DNA of 64,000 bases from Ferruginibacter sp. (GTDB lineage Bacteria; Bacteroidota; Bacteroidia; Chitinophagales; Chitinophagaceae): assembly GCA_019638525.1 (NCBI GenBank), contig JAHBTO010000002.1:186001-250000 (forward strand), in the 5' to 3' direction. Below the pieces are notes generated by a model that ran no database searches, was not told the DNA's origin, and saw only the letters and a program-made list of their open reading frames with translations. The position numbers were made by a program, and so were the translations under genes. Shown piece after piece: positions 18,016 to 27,172 of the stretch. Each line of letters starts with the position of its first letter. Positions within the stretch are counted from its first letter, which is position 1.

Positions 18016-18873
18016 TTATCCTAAATAAGCTTTTAAGGCGCCGCTGTAACGGGCTTTTTGTAAACGTTTAATTGCACGTTCTTTTATTTGGCGAATACGC
18101 TCTTTTGTCAAATCGTATTTCTGTCCAATTTGCTCAATAGTTACACCATTTTCACCATCTAAACCAAAATAAGCATTTACAATTTCGGCCTCACGTGGAC
18201 TTAATGATTTTAATACCCTGCGAATTTCATTTTTTAAAGAATCATGCATCACATCTTCATCTGTTTCATCAACACCTTTTAATAAATCGCCCATGGCAAC
18301 ATCTTCTGCTTCGTGCACAGGAGCATCCAGCGATGTGTGTCTTGTATTACTTTGGAAAATATTATTAATCTCAGTTTCGCTCATTTCAAGCAACTCTGCT
18401 AATTCTTCGGTACTTGGTTCACGCTCATGCTCTTGCTCAAACGCCATATATGCTTTGTTGGCTTTATTATATGTGCCAATTTTATTTTGTGGCAAACGCA
18501 CTAACCTTCCCTGCTCAGCTAAAGCCTGTAATATAGATTGACGAATCCACCATACAGCATATGAAATGAATTTAAAACCTTTAGTTTCATCAAAACGCTG
18601 TGCTGCTTTTATAAGGCCAAGGTTTCCTTCATTAATCAAATCACTTAGCGAAAGCCCCTGGTGCTGGTATTGTTTTGCCACCGATACCACAAAACGCAGG
18701 TTTGCCTGCACTAATTTATCTAATGCACGCTGATCGCCCATTTTTATCTTTTGGGCCAGGATGGTCTCCTCTTCGGGAGTAATCATCGAAATTTTAGAAA
18801 TTTCCTGCAAATACTTCTCAACTGCCTGTGAATCACGGTTGGTTATCTGCGTAGCGATTTTAAGTTGCCTCAT
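18016..18873 (-). CDS. rpoD: RNA polymerase primary sigma factor (RpoD/SigA type)
   Basis: A 285-residue sigma-70 factor of the short Bacteroidota type that lacks region 1.1 and the non-conserved domain. Region 1.2 is near the start ('SQAVEKYLQEISKI'). Region 2 has 'LVQANLRFVVSVAKQY' and 'SYAVWWIRQSILQAL' (2.4 and -7 recognition). Region 3 and region 4.2 follow, with the helix-turn-helix 'TIEQIGQKYDLTKERIRQI' and a KARYSGALKAYLG-like end. It directs transcription from TTG/TAnnTTTG promoters, several of which are visible in this window. Its own upstream region carries such a box. A hairpin terminator follows. Confidence 0.95.
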   Translation of the reverse strand: MRQLKIATQITNRDSQAVEKYLQEISKISMITPEEETILAQKIKMGDQRALDKLVQANLRFVVSVAKQYQHQGLSLSDLINEGNLGLIKAAQRFDETKGFKFISYAVWWIRQSILQALAEQGRLVRLPQNKIGTYNKANKAYMAFEQEHEREPSTEELAELLEMSETEINNIFQSNTRHTSLDAPVHEAEDVAMGDLLKGVDETDEDVMHDSLKNEIRRVLKSLSPREAEIVNAYFGLDGENGVTIEQIGQKYDLTKERIRQIKERAIKRLQKARYSGALKAYLG

Positions 18874-18975
18874 TGAATTATATTAAGTATTGAAATAGAA
18901 CACTTATTGACAATTTTAGTTTGGAAAAAGTTGCAAACAAATGGTTAATGCCCGTTTTCCTTATAAAAATGTGTG

Positions 18976-18983
18976 CAAAGATA
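18976..18983 (-). promoter_or_regulatory. Putative -7 promoter box (TATCTTTG) for the sigma factor gene
   Basis: CAAAGATA on the plus strand reads TATCTTTG leftward, an exact match to the consensus. It lies about 100 bases before the ATG at 18873, so it would give a leader of roughly 95 bases. A TTG is near but at a short spacing. Confidence 0.45.
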
Positions 18984-19098
18984 CACAAAAACAGCCGCAA
19001 TTCATAACGTAAGTGAATAAAAGAGAATAATAGTGGATAAATGTATCAATACTATTTATTTAAAATATTATTTAACTTTTTAAAGTATTAAGTAAAAT

Positions 19099-19126
19099 AA
19101 AACCGGCAGAAATATCTACCGGCTTT
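19099..19126 (-). terminator. Probable terminator after the TPR gene
   Basis: A 12-bp stem that includes two G-U pairs (19099-19110 with 19115-19126) and a 4-base loop. Read leftward it is followed by TTATTTTACTT. It lies 35 bases after the TPR gene stop. Confidence 0.65.
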
Positions 19127-19160
19127 AAAATATCAATCACTATTTTAAAATCTTATAAAA

Positions 19161-20177
19161 TTATAAACCCATTATCATCTTTTTATGTCTTAACCCTGCC
19201 AATGAAGGATCTAACTCAATTGCCTTATCACACATTTGCTGCCCTTTTGTTACTTCTCCCTTTTTTTGAAAACAAAGCCCGGCCTGGTATAATGCTTTGC
19301 CATCTTTCATATCCATTTCCATAAGTTTTTGGCAATACTCCAAGCATTTATCATACATTTTTCTGTCGTAAAAAGCAACAGCCACATCCCTTATCAATTC
19401 TTTATCACCGGGTTTTCTACTCATAATTTCAATAAGTAATTTCTCTCCACTATCATAATTACCACTGTATATATATGCAAATCCCAGGTTTTCATTAAAG
19501 TCGTTACTTTTAATAAACCCATTTTCGGCTGCTTTATTAAAGCTAATTACTGCATTTTTATAATCTTCATTATTATAATACAATAACCCTAGTTCAAAAT
19601 ACCATTTGCTTCTAGTATTATCAAGTTGCAATGCTTTTACGTAATAAGGTATAGCTTTTCTTTCAAGTCCCATTTCCAAATATGTACGGGCTAAAGTATA
19701 GGTTGCTTCTGCATCCTGGGGATCTTTTTCAATCACCTTAAGTAAAGTTTTTTCGGCTTTGCCATAATCTTCCATTTGAAAATACGACATAGCTATTATC
19801 CTATCCTTATCCTTGCATGAATTACATTTTTGCGCAAAATCAATAGCTTGTTGATATTGTCTATAATTATAAAATATTTCAACAAGTTCTGATACTGCCT
19901 TCTCATTCTTATTATCCAACTCATACGCTTTTGCAAAATTCATTTTAGCGGCATCGGTACGACGCATTTCTTTATTTGCAAAACCATTATGTAAATAAGC
20001 CTCTGAATATAAAGGATTTATACGAATTGCTTCATTAAATTCATTAGACGCCACCAGGTACCTTCTTGCACTCATTTCCTGCATTCCTTTATTAAAAAAC
20101 AAAACTGCACTATCGCCAGGTTGCGAAAAAGATGATATCGTAAAAAATAAAAGGAGTATGATTATTGAGTTTTTCAT
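19161..20177 (-). CDS. Secreted TPR-repeat protein
   Basis: A 338-residue protein with a signal peptide (MKNSIIILLLFFTISSFSQ). It is followed by about eight to nine tetratricopeptide repeats that fill the mature chain, for example 'ATYTLARTYLEMGLERKAI', 'KWYFELGLLYYNNEDYKNAV' and 'GKALYQAGLCFQKKGEVTKG'. TPR solenoids bind peptides or other proteins; no specific partner can be read from the sequence. It starts 31 bases after the glgB stop on the same strand, so it may be made from the glgB message. A terminator follows. Confidence 0.8.
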   Translation of the reverse strand: MKNSIIILLLFFTISSFSQPGDSAVLFFNKGMQEMSARRYLVASNEFNEAIRINPLYSEAYLHNGFANKEMRRTDAAKMNFAKAYELDNKNEKAVSELVEIFYNYRQYQQAIDFAQKCNSCKDKDRIIAMSYFQMEDYGKAEKTLLKVIEKDPQDAEATYTLARTYLEMGLERKAIPYYVKALQLDNTRSKWYFELGLLYYNNEDYKNAVISFNKAAENGFIKSNDFNENLGFAYIYSGNYDSGEKLLIEIMSRKPGDKELIRDVAVAFYDRKMYDKCLEYCQKLMEMDMKDGKALYQAGLCFQKKGEVTKGQQMCDKAIELDPSLAGLRHKKMIMGL

Positions 20178-20208
20178 AAGGATATAAAAATAGCAAAGTT
20201 TAGTACAA

Positions 20209-22218
20209 TTATGCCAGGATTATACCTGCTAACGCCGGAAGATGAAGATTTATTTCATAAATATGCCTCTTTTTATCAACTAAAACGGTTTTAGGTGCAG
20301 GATTAAAAACTTTGCCTGTGCCCCAGTATTTTTCATAATCGCTATTGAAAATTTCGGTCCATGCAGCTTTTCCTTTTACTCTAAGTTTCCAGTTGTGCCT
20401 TACCACAGGGGTCATATTTAAAACAACAAGCATATTGTTTTTTTTATTTTTACCTTTTCGTACAAAAGCAATTACTGATTCTGCTTTATGCGCCAGGTCA
20501 ACCCATTCAAATCCTTTTGTATCATACTGTAATTGATAGAGGGCCGGGTGATTACGGTAAAGCAGGTTTAAATCCCTAACACAATCCTGCATAAGCTGGT
20601 GGCAGGGATATTGTAAAAGCGGCCAATCCAGTTCAGTTTTATAATTCCATTCGGATGTTTGAGCAAACTCGTTGCCCATAAAAAGTAGTTTAGCACCGGG
20701 ATGAGTATACATATAAGTATAAAGCAATCTCAGGTTTGCAAATTTTTGCCATTCATCTCCGGGCATTTTATATACCATTGGGCTTTTACCATGCACAACT
20801 TCATCATGACTAAATGGAAGCATGAAATTTTCATCATAGAAATACATCATACTAAAGCTGAACTTATCCTGGTGAAACTGTCGCATAATGGGGTTCAACT
20901 TAAAATAATCAAGTGTGTCGTGCATCCACCCCATCATCCATTTCATTCCAAAGCCAAGCCCGCCTTCGGTTGTAGGCTTGGATATTTTAGGCCAGTCGCT
21001 TGCTTCTTCAGCTATAGTTTGTATGTCGGGAAAATCACGGTAAACCGTTTCATTAAATAGTTTGATAAATTCAATAGCTTCCAGGTTACCATTACCTCCA
21101 TATTTATTTGGAACCCACTCCCCTTCTTTACGAGAAAAATCGAGTCGTAAAATCGAATTCACCGCATCTACTCTTAACCCATCTGCATGAAACTGGTCTA
21201 ACCAAAACCTGGCGCTGCTGATTAAAAACGAACGTACTTCTGCCCTTTCGTAATTAAATATATAACTGTTCCAATCCGGATGGTAACCTTTACGCATATC
21301 GGCATATTCGTAAGTATGGGTACCATCAAACATAAACAAACCATGTGCATCATAAGGAAAATGTGATGGCACCCAATCTAAAATAACACCAATACCTTCC
21401 TGGTGAAAAGCGTCTATTAGTTCCCGAAATTCATCGGGTGTGCCAAAACGTGAGGTAGATGCAAAAAAACCTGTACCCTGGTAACCCCAACTTCCATCAT
21501 AAGGAAATTCCATGATAGGCATTAACTCAACATGTGTAAAGCCCATTTTTTTTACATAAGGCACCAGGTGTTCTTTTAATTGCAGGTAGCTGTTAAAACT
21601 TTCTTCATCTGTTTTTACTGGTCTCATCCAACTGCCGGGATGCACTTCATAAACACTCCAGGGAGCATTTAATGCATTGTTCTTTTTTCTTTTCTTCATC
21701 CATACGGCATCTTTCCATTTATACTTGCTTTGCCATCCTATAGATGCATTGGAAGGCCGCAGTTCGCAAAATTGGCCGTATGGATCAGATTTCTTTGATT
21801 CGGCTCCTTTAAAACCATTTATATAATATTTGTAATTGCCTCCTTCTTTAAAACCCGGTATAAAACCTTCCCAAATACCCGATTTATCAAGCCTTACAAA
21901 CAAAGGATGCAACTTAGTTTTCCATCCGTTAAAATCACCAATCACCGAAACAAAAGTTGCATTAGGGGCCCATACTGCAAAATAAAAACCACTTGTTTTT
22001 AGTACGTTTAGTTTATGACTGCCAAATTTTTGGTATCCGTTATAAAGCGTTCCGTTTTTAAAGTTTATGATGTCTTCGTCGGTAAATAAAGAATAATTCC
22101 AAACAGGCTTTTTTGAATCAATAAAATGTTGCTCCTCGTATTTAAGTACCGGAGCTTTAGGCAGGTTCTTTTTGCTATTCCTTGCAACTTTTGCCGATGA
22201 TACTTTGGATGTTGCCAT
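20209..22218 (-). CDS. glgB: 1,4-alpha-glucan branching enzyme
   Basis: A 669-residue GH13 enzyme that makes alpha-1,6 branches in glycogen. It starts with an unusual Lys/Ser-rich tail (about residues 1-25), then a CBM48 module ('FAVWAPNATFVSVIGDFNGW' at 80-99), then the catalytic barrel. The nucleophile Asp351 is in 'GLRVDAV', the acid/base Glu404 in 'TIAEEASD', and the third acidic residue in 'FSHDEVVHGK'. The compact N-terminus without an extra N1 module resembles the eukaryote-like GH13_8 group. glgA and glgC are 5 kb away on the same strand. Between them lies an outer-membrane receptor pair on the other strand. Confidence 0.95.
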   Translation of the reverse strand: MATSKVSSAKVARNSKKNLPKAPVLKYEEQHFIDSKKPVWNYSLFTDEDIINFKNGTLYNGYQKFGSHKLNVLKTSGFYFAVWAPNATFVSVIGDFNGWKTKLHPLFVRLDKSGIWEGFIPGFKEGGNYKYYINGFKGAESKKSDPYGQFCELRPSNASIGWQSKYKWKDAVWMKKRKKNNALNAPWSVYEVHPGSWMRPVKTDEESFNSYLQLKEHLVPYVKKMGFTHVELMPIMEFPYDGSWGYQGTGFFASTSRFGTPDEFRELIDAFHQEGIGVILDWVPSHFPYDAHGLFMFDGTHTYEYADMRKGYHPDWNSYIFNYERAEVRSFLISSARFWLDQFHADGLRVDAVNSILRLDFSRKEGEWVPNKYGGNGNLEAIEFIKLFNETVYRDFPDIQTIAEEASDWPKISKPTTEGGLGFGMKWMMGWMHDTLDYFKLNPIMRQFHQDKFSFSMMYFYDENFMLPFSHDEVVHGKSPMVYKMPGDEWQKFANLRLLYTYMYTHPGAKLLFMGNEFAQTSEWNYKTELDWPLLQYPCHQLMQDCVRDLNLLYRNHPALYQLQYDTKGFEWVDLAHKAESVIAFVRKGKNKKNNMLVVLNMTPVVRHNWKLRVKGKAAWTEIFNSDYEKYWGTGKVFNPAPKTVLVDKKRHIYEINLHLPALAGIILA

Positions 22219-22369
22219 TTATGGAATACCTGTTTAATAGTGTTAACTAAGTAATGAAATTTGATTTAACGTAAAATTAAGAATTAGGATTTAGTAATTC
22301 TAAATTAAATAGTCCACCTTTAACTAAATTTTTAGTTTTAAATTATTTTTACTCAATCTAAACAACTGT

Positions 22370-25141
22370 ATGGCCAGGCTAACCCTAATTTTGTTTTTTA
22401 TCTGTACTTCTTTTTTAAATGCAAATGCACAAACTGCTTCACTTTCGGGCAATGTTAAAGACACTGTACAAAACGAAGCTGTAAAAAATGTTGTGATAGC
22501 TTTATTGCATCCTACCGATTCTGTTTTATATAAGTTTACCCGTACAGATGCAAACGGAAAATTTACATTTAAGAATATTAATACAGGTAATTATATCATC
22601 ATGGCAACTCACCCCTATTTTGCCGATATCATTTTTAATGCAGATGTAAAAGGGCCCGAAACCACAGTACCTACAATAGATTTAACATCAAAAAGTAAAT
22701 TACTTGAAGAAGTGGTAGTTAAAAGCGGTACACCAATAAGGATAAAGGGCGATACCACCGTATATACTGCAGATAGCTTTAAAGTAAGGCCCGGCGCTAA
22801 TGTAGAAGAGCTTTTGAAAAAACTGCCGGGTATACAGGTGGATAAAAATGGAAAGATAACAGCTATGGGCGAACAGGTAAAAAAAGTGTTGGTGGATGGT
22901 GAAGAATTTTTTGGAGACGACCCCGGCATTGCAACAAAAAACCTGCGTGCCGATGTGGTAAAAGAAGTGGAAGTGTTTGATAAAAAAAGCGACCAGGCTG
23001 TATTTACAGGCATAGATGATGGTGTGAAAGATAAAACGATTAACCTTAAACTAAAAGACAATGCCAAGAAAGGGTATTTTGGAAAAGCTGAAGCAGGTAC
23101 CGATTTCAAAAATTATTATAACAACAGTATAATGGCAAATGCCTTTAAAGGAAAAAGAAAACTTGCTGCTTATGGTATAATGAGCAATACCGGCCAAACC
23201 AATTTAGACTGGCAAGACAATCAAAACTACGGCTCAAATGATAATACAACTACAGAAGTAACTGATGACGGTGGCATTATGATAACTACAACCGGAGATG
23301 GAGATGATTACTATAACGGCCGTGGTGGCATACCAAAAAACTGGAATGGAGGTTTGCATTACAGCAATAAATTTAATAACAACAACCAATCATTAAACAG
23401 TGGTTATAAAATAACCAAGGTAAACAGCCCAAGTGGCGAAAGAAATTACACAACTAATTATACAGGCGATTCGTCTTATAATTCAAATAGTGTTACGGAT
23501 GGTTTTTCAACAAAAATAAAACAGAGCCTCAACCTAACTTTAGAAACAAAAATCGACTCGGCCAACACACTTAAGTTTACAGCAAAGGGCAACCTTAACA
23601 ACACTAAAACCATTAGCAACTATTCTCAAAATTCTATCAGTGATAAAAAATTACCCATAAACAATATTACACGCAGAACAAACAGCGATGTAGATAACTC
23701 ATCATTTAACAGTAGTTTATTGTGGATGCATAAGTTTAAAAAAACAGCACGTACTTTAACTATGAATGTTGGATATAACTATTCTGGTTCTAAAAATCAA
23801 AACTTCCTGTATTCGGAAAATGATTATTTCACAAATGGAATACCTCAATATAACGATACTATTGACCAGAAGAACAAACGGGATAACGAAACCAGCAGTT
23901 TTTCTGCAAACATCACTTATACTGAACCTTTGTCGAAAGTACTTTTTCTCTCGTTTAATTACGGATTTGGCTTAACTTCCAATACAAATAACCGTGCAAG
24001 CTTTACAAAAGATATAAAAGGTGATTATAACAACAAGATAGATTCATTAAGTAATTCATATTTTTTTAAACAGGTAAACAACAAACCGGGTATTAGCATC
24101 AGGTATGTAAAAAAGAAATATAATTTCAGTATTGGCACATCGGTAAGTTTCAGCAATTTTGAACAAGATAATAAAACCACAGGGCTTGTTAGAAAATATA
24201 ACTTCACTAATTTTTTTCCAACGGCATCTTTGTATGTAAAACTAAAAGGTTATGCCGGTTTAAGATTTAACTATAATGGTAGCACTAGTGTGCCAGCACT
24301 AGATCAACTGCAACCAATTGCAGATAATACCGACCCCTTAAACCAATACATTGGCAACCCCGATTTAAAGCAATCGTTTACACATAGCTTAAACCTTAAC
24401 TATAATTTTTACAATGTATTAAAGGAACGAGGCATGTGGACCGGTATTTATGGCAACTTTACCCAAAATGCTTTTGTAAGCGACCGAACGATTTATGGCG
24501 CTGCCCAATCTACCTACCGCACGGTTAATGCCAATGGCAATTACTATTTCGGGCTATACTCTAATTATAATTTTAAATGGAAGAAGCCTGATATCCGTTT
24601 TGGGATTGGCCCCAATGCAAATATTTCAAGAAACGTATCTTTCTTAAACAGCCAGAAAGCAATAAACACAAATTCCAGTTATGGATTAAATTTTAATATT
24701 GGTAAAGAAAAAGAGAATAAATATGACATTTCATTAGATGCAGGAATTAGCAGGGTAAATTCAAAAAACAGCATCAATACGCTTGCATTGGCAAATTATT
24801 GGCAAGGCAGTTTGAGCGGCAATATAAGGGTAACTTTGCCATACAAATTCAGGTTAGAAAATTCAGTTGATTTTACAGCCAAGCAAGTTGATCCAAATTT
24901 CCCGGTTAAAAACAAATTCACCATTTGGAATGCCAGCTTACGCAAATTTATTTTTAAAGAAAAACTGGAAATTTCTGCATCTGTTTTTGATATTTTAAAT
25001 GAACGGCGTGGTTACGACAGAAGCTTTAACGAATTCCGTTATTCAGAAACATACTACAATACATTAAAACGATACTGGATGCTCACCCTCACTTGGAATT
25101 TTTCTAAAAACGGAAAACCGGCATCAGGCTTTTTTAATTAA
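22370..25141 (+). CDS. Outer-membrane beta-barrel protein, TonB-receptor-like (OMP_b-brl_3 type)
   Basis: A 923-residue protein with a signal peptide that ends near NANAQ. It has a carboxypeptidase-regulatory-like domain (about 24-110), a plug-like region with 'LLKKLPGIQVDKNGKITAMG' and 'VLVDGEEFFGDDP' (about 150-190), and a long beta-barrel with Asn- and aromatic-rich strands. It belongs to the group of TonB-dependent-like receptors that usually pair with a GLPGLI protein, as it does here (14-base gap). Such receptors import or bind large ligands; the ligand is unknown. There is no SusD partner. Its gene is divergent from glgB. Confidence 0.85.
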   Translation: MARLTLILFFICTSFLNANAQTASLSGNVKDTVQNEAVKNVVIALLHPTDSVLYKFTRTDANGKFTFKNINTGNYIIMATHPYFADIIFNADVKGPETTVPTIDLTSKSKLLEEVVVKSGTPIRIKGDTTVYTADSFKVRPGANVEELLKKLPGIQVDKNGKITAMGEQVKKVLVDGEEFFGDDPGIATKNLRADVVKEVEVFDKKSDQAVFTGIDDGVKDKTINLKLKDNAKKGYFGKAEAGTDFKNYYNNSIMANAFKGKRKLAAYGIMSNTGQTNLDWQDNQNYGSNDNTTTEVTDDGGIMITTTGDGDDYYNGRGGIPKNWNGGLHYSNKFNNNNQSLNSGYKITKVNSPSGERNYTTNYTGDSSYNSNSVTDGFSTKIKQSLNLTLETKIDSANTLKFTAKGNLNNTKTISNYSQNSISDKKLPINNITRRTNSDVDNSSFNSSLLWMHKFKKTARTLTMNVGYNYSGSKNQNFLYSENDYFTNGIPQYNDTIDQKNKRDNETSSFSANITYTEPLSKVLFLSFNYGFGLTSNTNNRASFTKDIKGDYNNKIDSLSNSYFFKQVNNKPGISIRYVKKKYNFSIGTSVSFSNFEQDNKTTGLVRKYNFTNFFPTASLYVKLKGYAGLRFNYNGSTSVPALDQLQPIADNTDPLNQYIGNPDLKQSFTHSLNLNYNFYNVLKERGMWTGIYGNFTQNAFVSDRTIYGAAQSTYRTVNANGNYYFGLYSNYNFKWKKPDIRFGIGPNANISRNVSFLNSQKAINTNSSYGLNFNIGKEKENKYDISLDAGISRVNSKNSINTLALANYWQGSLSGNIRVTLPYKFRLENSVDFTAKQVDPNFPVKNKFTIWNASLRKFIFKEKLEISASVFDILNERRGYDRSFNEFRYSETYYNTLKRYWMLTLTWNFSKNGKPASGFFN

Positions 25142-25155
25142 AAAATAGCGAAATC

Positions 25156-25881
25156 ATGAAATACATCATCATAGTTTTAATTGTAACTCTCTCATCAACC
25201 TGTATCAAAGCACAGCAGTTTATTGATAAAGGGCTTATTGAATACACTGTTGTTATCAATAACCATAAAGCCATGGGCGAAGGTTCCTGGGCCGAGATGT
25301 TTAAGGATAGGATACCCAGGTTATCAACCAGCTACTTCCAACTCACCTTTAACGATAATAAAGGCATTTACCTGTTTAACCGAAAAGACGATAAAACAAG
25401 ATCACCCTGGGGTAATGATGAAGAAGAAAATACCTGGTACAGCGATTATGCCAATGATAAATTTGTGCAGCAAAAAATGATTTTTGGCAACAATTACCTT
25501 TTAACCGACAGCCTGCTAACCATTAACTGGAAGATGACCAATGAAAGCCGGAACATTGCAGGTTTTAACTGCCGTAAAGCCGTGGGCATTTTGTTCGATA
25601 GTGTTTATGTTTTTGCCTTTTATACCGATGAAATTCTTGTAAGCGGCGGCCCCATGGGATTGCATGGGTTACCGGGAATGATTTTGGGCGTTACCATCCC
25701 ACGTATGTACAGCAGTTGGGTGGCCAACAAGATTGAAATAAACGGTGTAGACTACACGAAAATTACCCCTCCATCAAAAGGTAAAAAGAAAAATCCAAAG
25801 GATTTGGAATCTACTATTATAGAAGCTACCAAAGACTGGGGTTCGTACAGCCAGCAGGCAATATGGAAGTTATTTTTATAA
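25156..25881 (+). CDS. GLPGLI family protein
   Basis: A 241-residue protein with a signal peptide (ends near IKAQQ) and the family motif 'GLHGLPGMILG' at about residues 171-181. It is preceded by the usual 'GFNCRKAVG' and 'FYTDEI' segments. GLPGLI proteins occur next to TonB-dependent-like receptors in Bacteroidota and are thought to be periplasmic or surface partners, with no biochemical function known to me. The gene follows the barrel gene by 14 bases, so the two make a two-gene unit. It converges with glgC with only a seven-base gap and no terminator in between. Confidence 0.88.
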   Translation: MKYIIIVLIVTLSSTCIKAQQFIDKGLIEYTVVINNHKAMGEGSWAEMFKDRIPRLSTSYFQLTFNDNKGIYLFNRKDDKTRSPWGNDEEENTWYSDYANDKFVQQKMIFGNNYLLTDSLLTINWKMTNESRNIAGFNCRKAVGILFDSVYVFAFYTDEILVSGGPMGLHGLPGMILGVTIPRMYSSWVANKIEINGVDYTKITPPSKGKKKNPKDLESTIIEATKDWGSYSQQAIWKLFL

Positions 25882-25888
25882 CAGTAGT

Positions 25889-27166
25889 TTAAATAACATA
25901 CCCATCGGGCAAAACCACACCTTTCTTTATTACAACAATACCATCTTTAATGGTATATAATGCATGGTCCATATCAACCTGGTGTGCGCCGCCGGTTATC
26001 TTAACTTCGTTACCTATTCGGCAATCTTTGTCCAATATGGCATTTTCAATATGGCAATTTTCGCCTATACCAAGCTTTGGAATACCTTTTTCAAGCGAAT
26101 AAGCCATTTCTGAAATGGTTTCGTAATAATCGCTGCCCATCAGGTACGAATTGATAATGACTGACCCTTTTCCAATCCTGGTTCTTATGCCAATAACACT
26201 ATGTGCAATTCGGGATGCATGAATAATTGAACCTTCGGCCAGGATACTGTTTTCAACTAGTGTATTACTCATTTTCATAGGCGGCAACATGCGTGCCCTG
26301 CTAAATATAGCTTTAGTATTATCAAACAGGTTAAATGGTGGTATCTCCAGCGCCAGTGCAAGATTAGCTTCGTAAAAAGAGTATATATTTCCAATATCCG
26401 TCCAGTAACCATCGTATTGAAAGCTTACTACTTTTTGAGTATTAATACATGCCGGAATAATTTCTTTACCAAAATCAGTAGCATCTTTTTTTTCTTTTAA
26501 TAACAGGTTAAACAAAAACTCCCTGTTAAATATATAGATACCCATCGAAGCCAGGTATTTTCTACCAACGGCTTTCATATCGCCTCCTGTATCACTTTCC
26601 CATTGTTGTAATAATTCTTTTGCAGGTTTTTCAATAAAAGATGTGATGTAGTTATTTTCATTAGTTTTTAAAATACCAAATTCAGGTGCCTCCCTTTCAG
26701 CCACAGGTATAGTGGCTATTGAAATATCTGCGGCTTTATCAATATGGTTTTGATACATATCATTAAAGTCCATCTGGTAAAGCTGGTCGCCACTTAGTAT
26801 AAGCACATGCTCAAAATCATTATTCATGATATGTTTTAGCGATTGCCTTACAGCATCGGCTGTACCCTGAAACCATCCCAGGCTATCGGGTGTTTGCTCA
26901 GCAGCCAGTATATCAACAAAACCACTGCTGAAATTACTAAACTGGTAAGAGTTTTTAATATGCTTATTAAGTGAAGCAGAATTGTACTGTGTTAGCACAA
27001 ACATGCGATTGATGTTTGAGTTGATACAGTTAGAAATAGGAATATCTACCAGGCGGTATTTTCCACCAATAGGCACTGCAGGCTTACTGCGTGCAGAAGT
27101 TAGTGGATAAAGCCTGCTCCCGGCTCCACCCCCTAAAATAACGGCAACAACAGATTTACTTATCAT
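25889..27166 (-). CDS. glgC: Glucose-1-phosphate adenylyltransferase
   Basis: A 425-residue enzyme that makes ADP-glucose from glucose-1-phosphate and ATP, the committing step of glycogen synthesis. The N-terminal nucleotidyltransferase signature is 'VILGGGAGSRLYPLT' with 'RSKPAVPIGGKYRLVD'. The left-handed beta-helix C-terminal domain has the hexapeptide-like 'IENAILDKDCRIGNEVKI'. It follows glgA by six bases on the same strand. The length and N-terminus resemble the plant/cyanobacterial type more than the enteric type. Confidence 0.95.
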   Translation of the reverse strand: MISKSVVAVILGGGAGSRLYPLTSARSKPAVPIGGKYRLVDIPISNCINSNINRMFVLTQYNSASLNKHIKNSYQFSNFSSGFVDILAAEQTPDSLGWFQGTADAVRQSLKHIMNNDFEHVLILSGDQLYQMDFNDMYQNHIDKAADISIATIPVAEREAPEFGILKTNENNYITSFIEKPAKELLQQWESDTGGDMKAVGRKYLASMGIYIFNREFLFNLLLKEKKDATDFGKEIIPACINTQKVVSFQYDGYWTDIGNIYSFYEANLALALEIPPFNLFDNTKAIFSRARMLPPMKMSNTLVENSILAEGSIIHASRIAHSVIGIRTRIGKGSVIINSYLMGSDYYETISEMAYSLEKGIPKLGIGENCHIENAILDKDCRIGNEVKITGGAHQVDMDHALYTIKDGIVVIKKGVVLPDGYVI

Positions 27167-27172
27167 AAAATT

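Noticed and set aside
22615..23109. 164-residue open frame antisense to the outer-membrane barrel gene
   Set aside because: A Ser/Thr/Pro-rich shadow frame over a gene with strong protein-family support; no promoter or family match.
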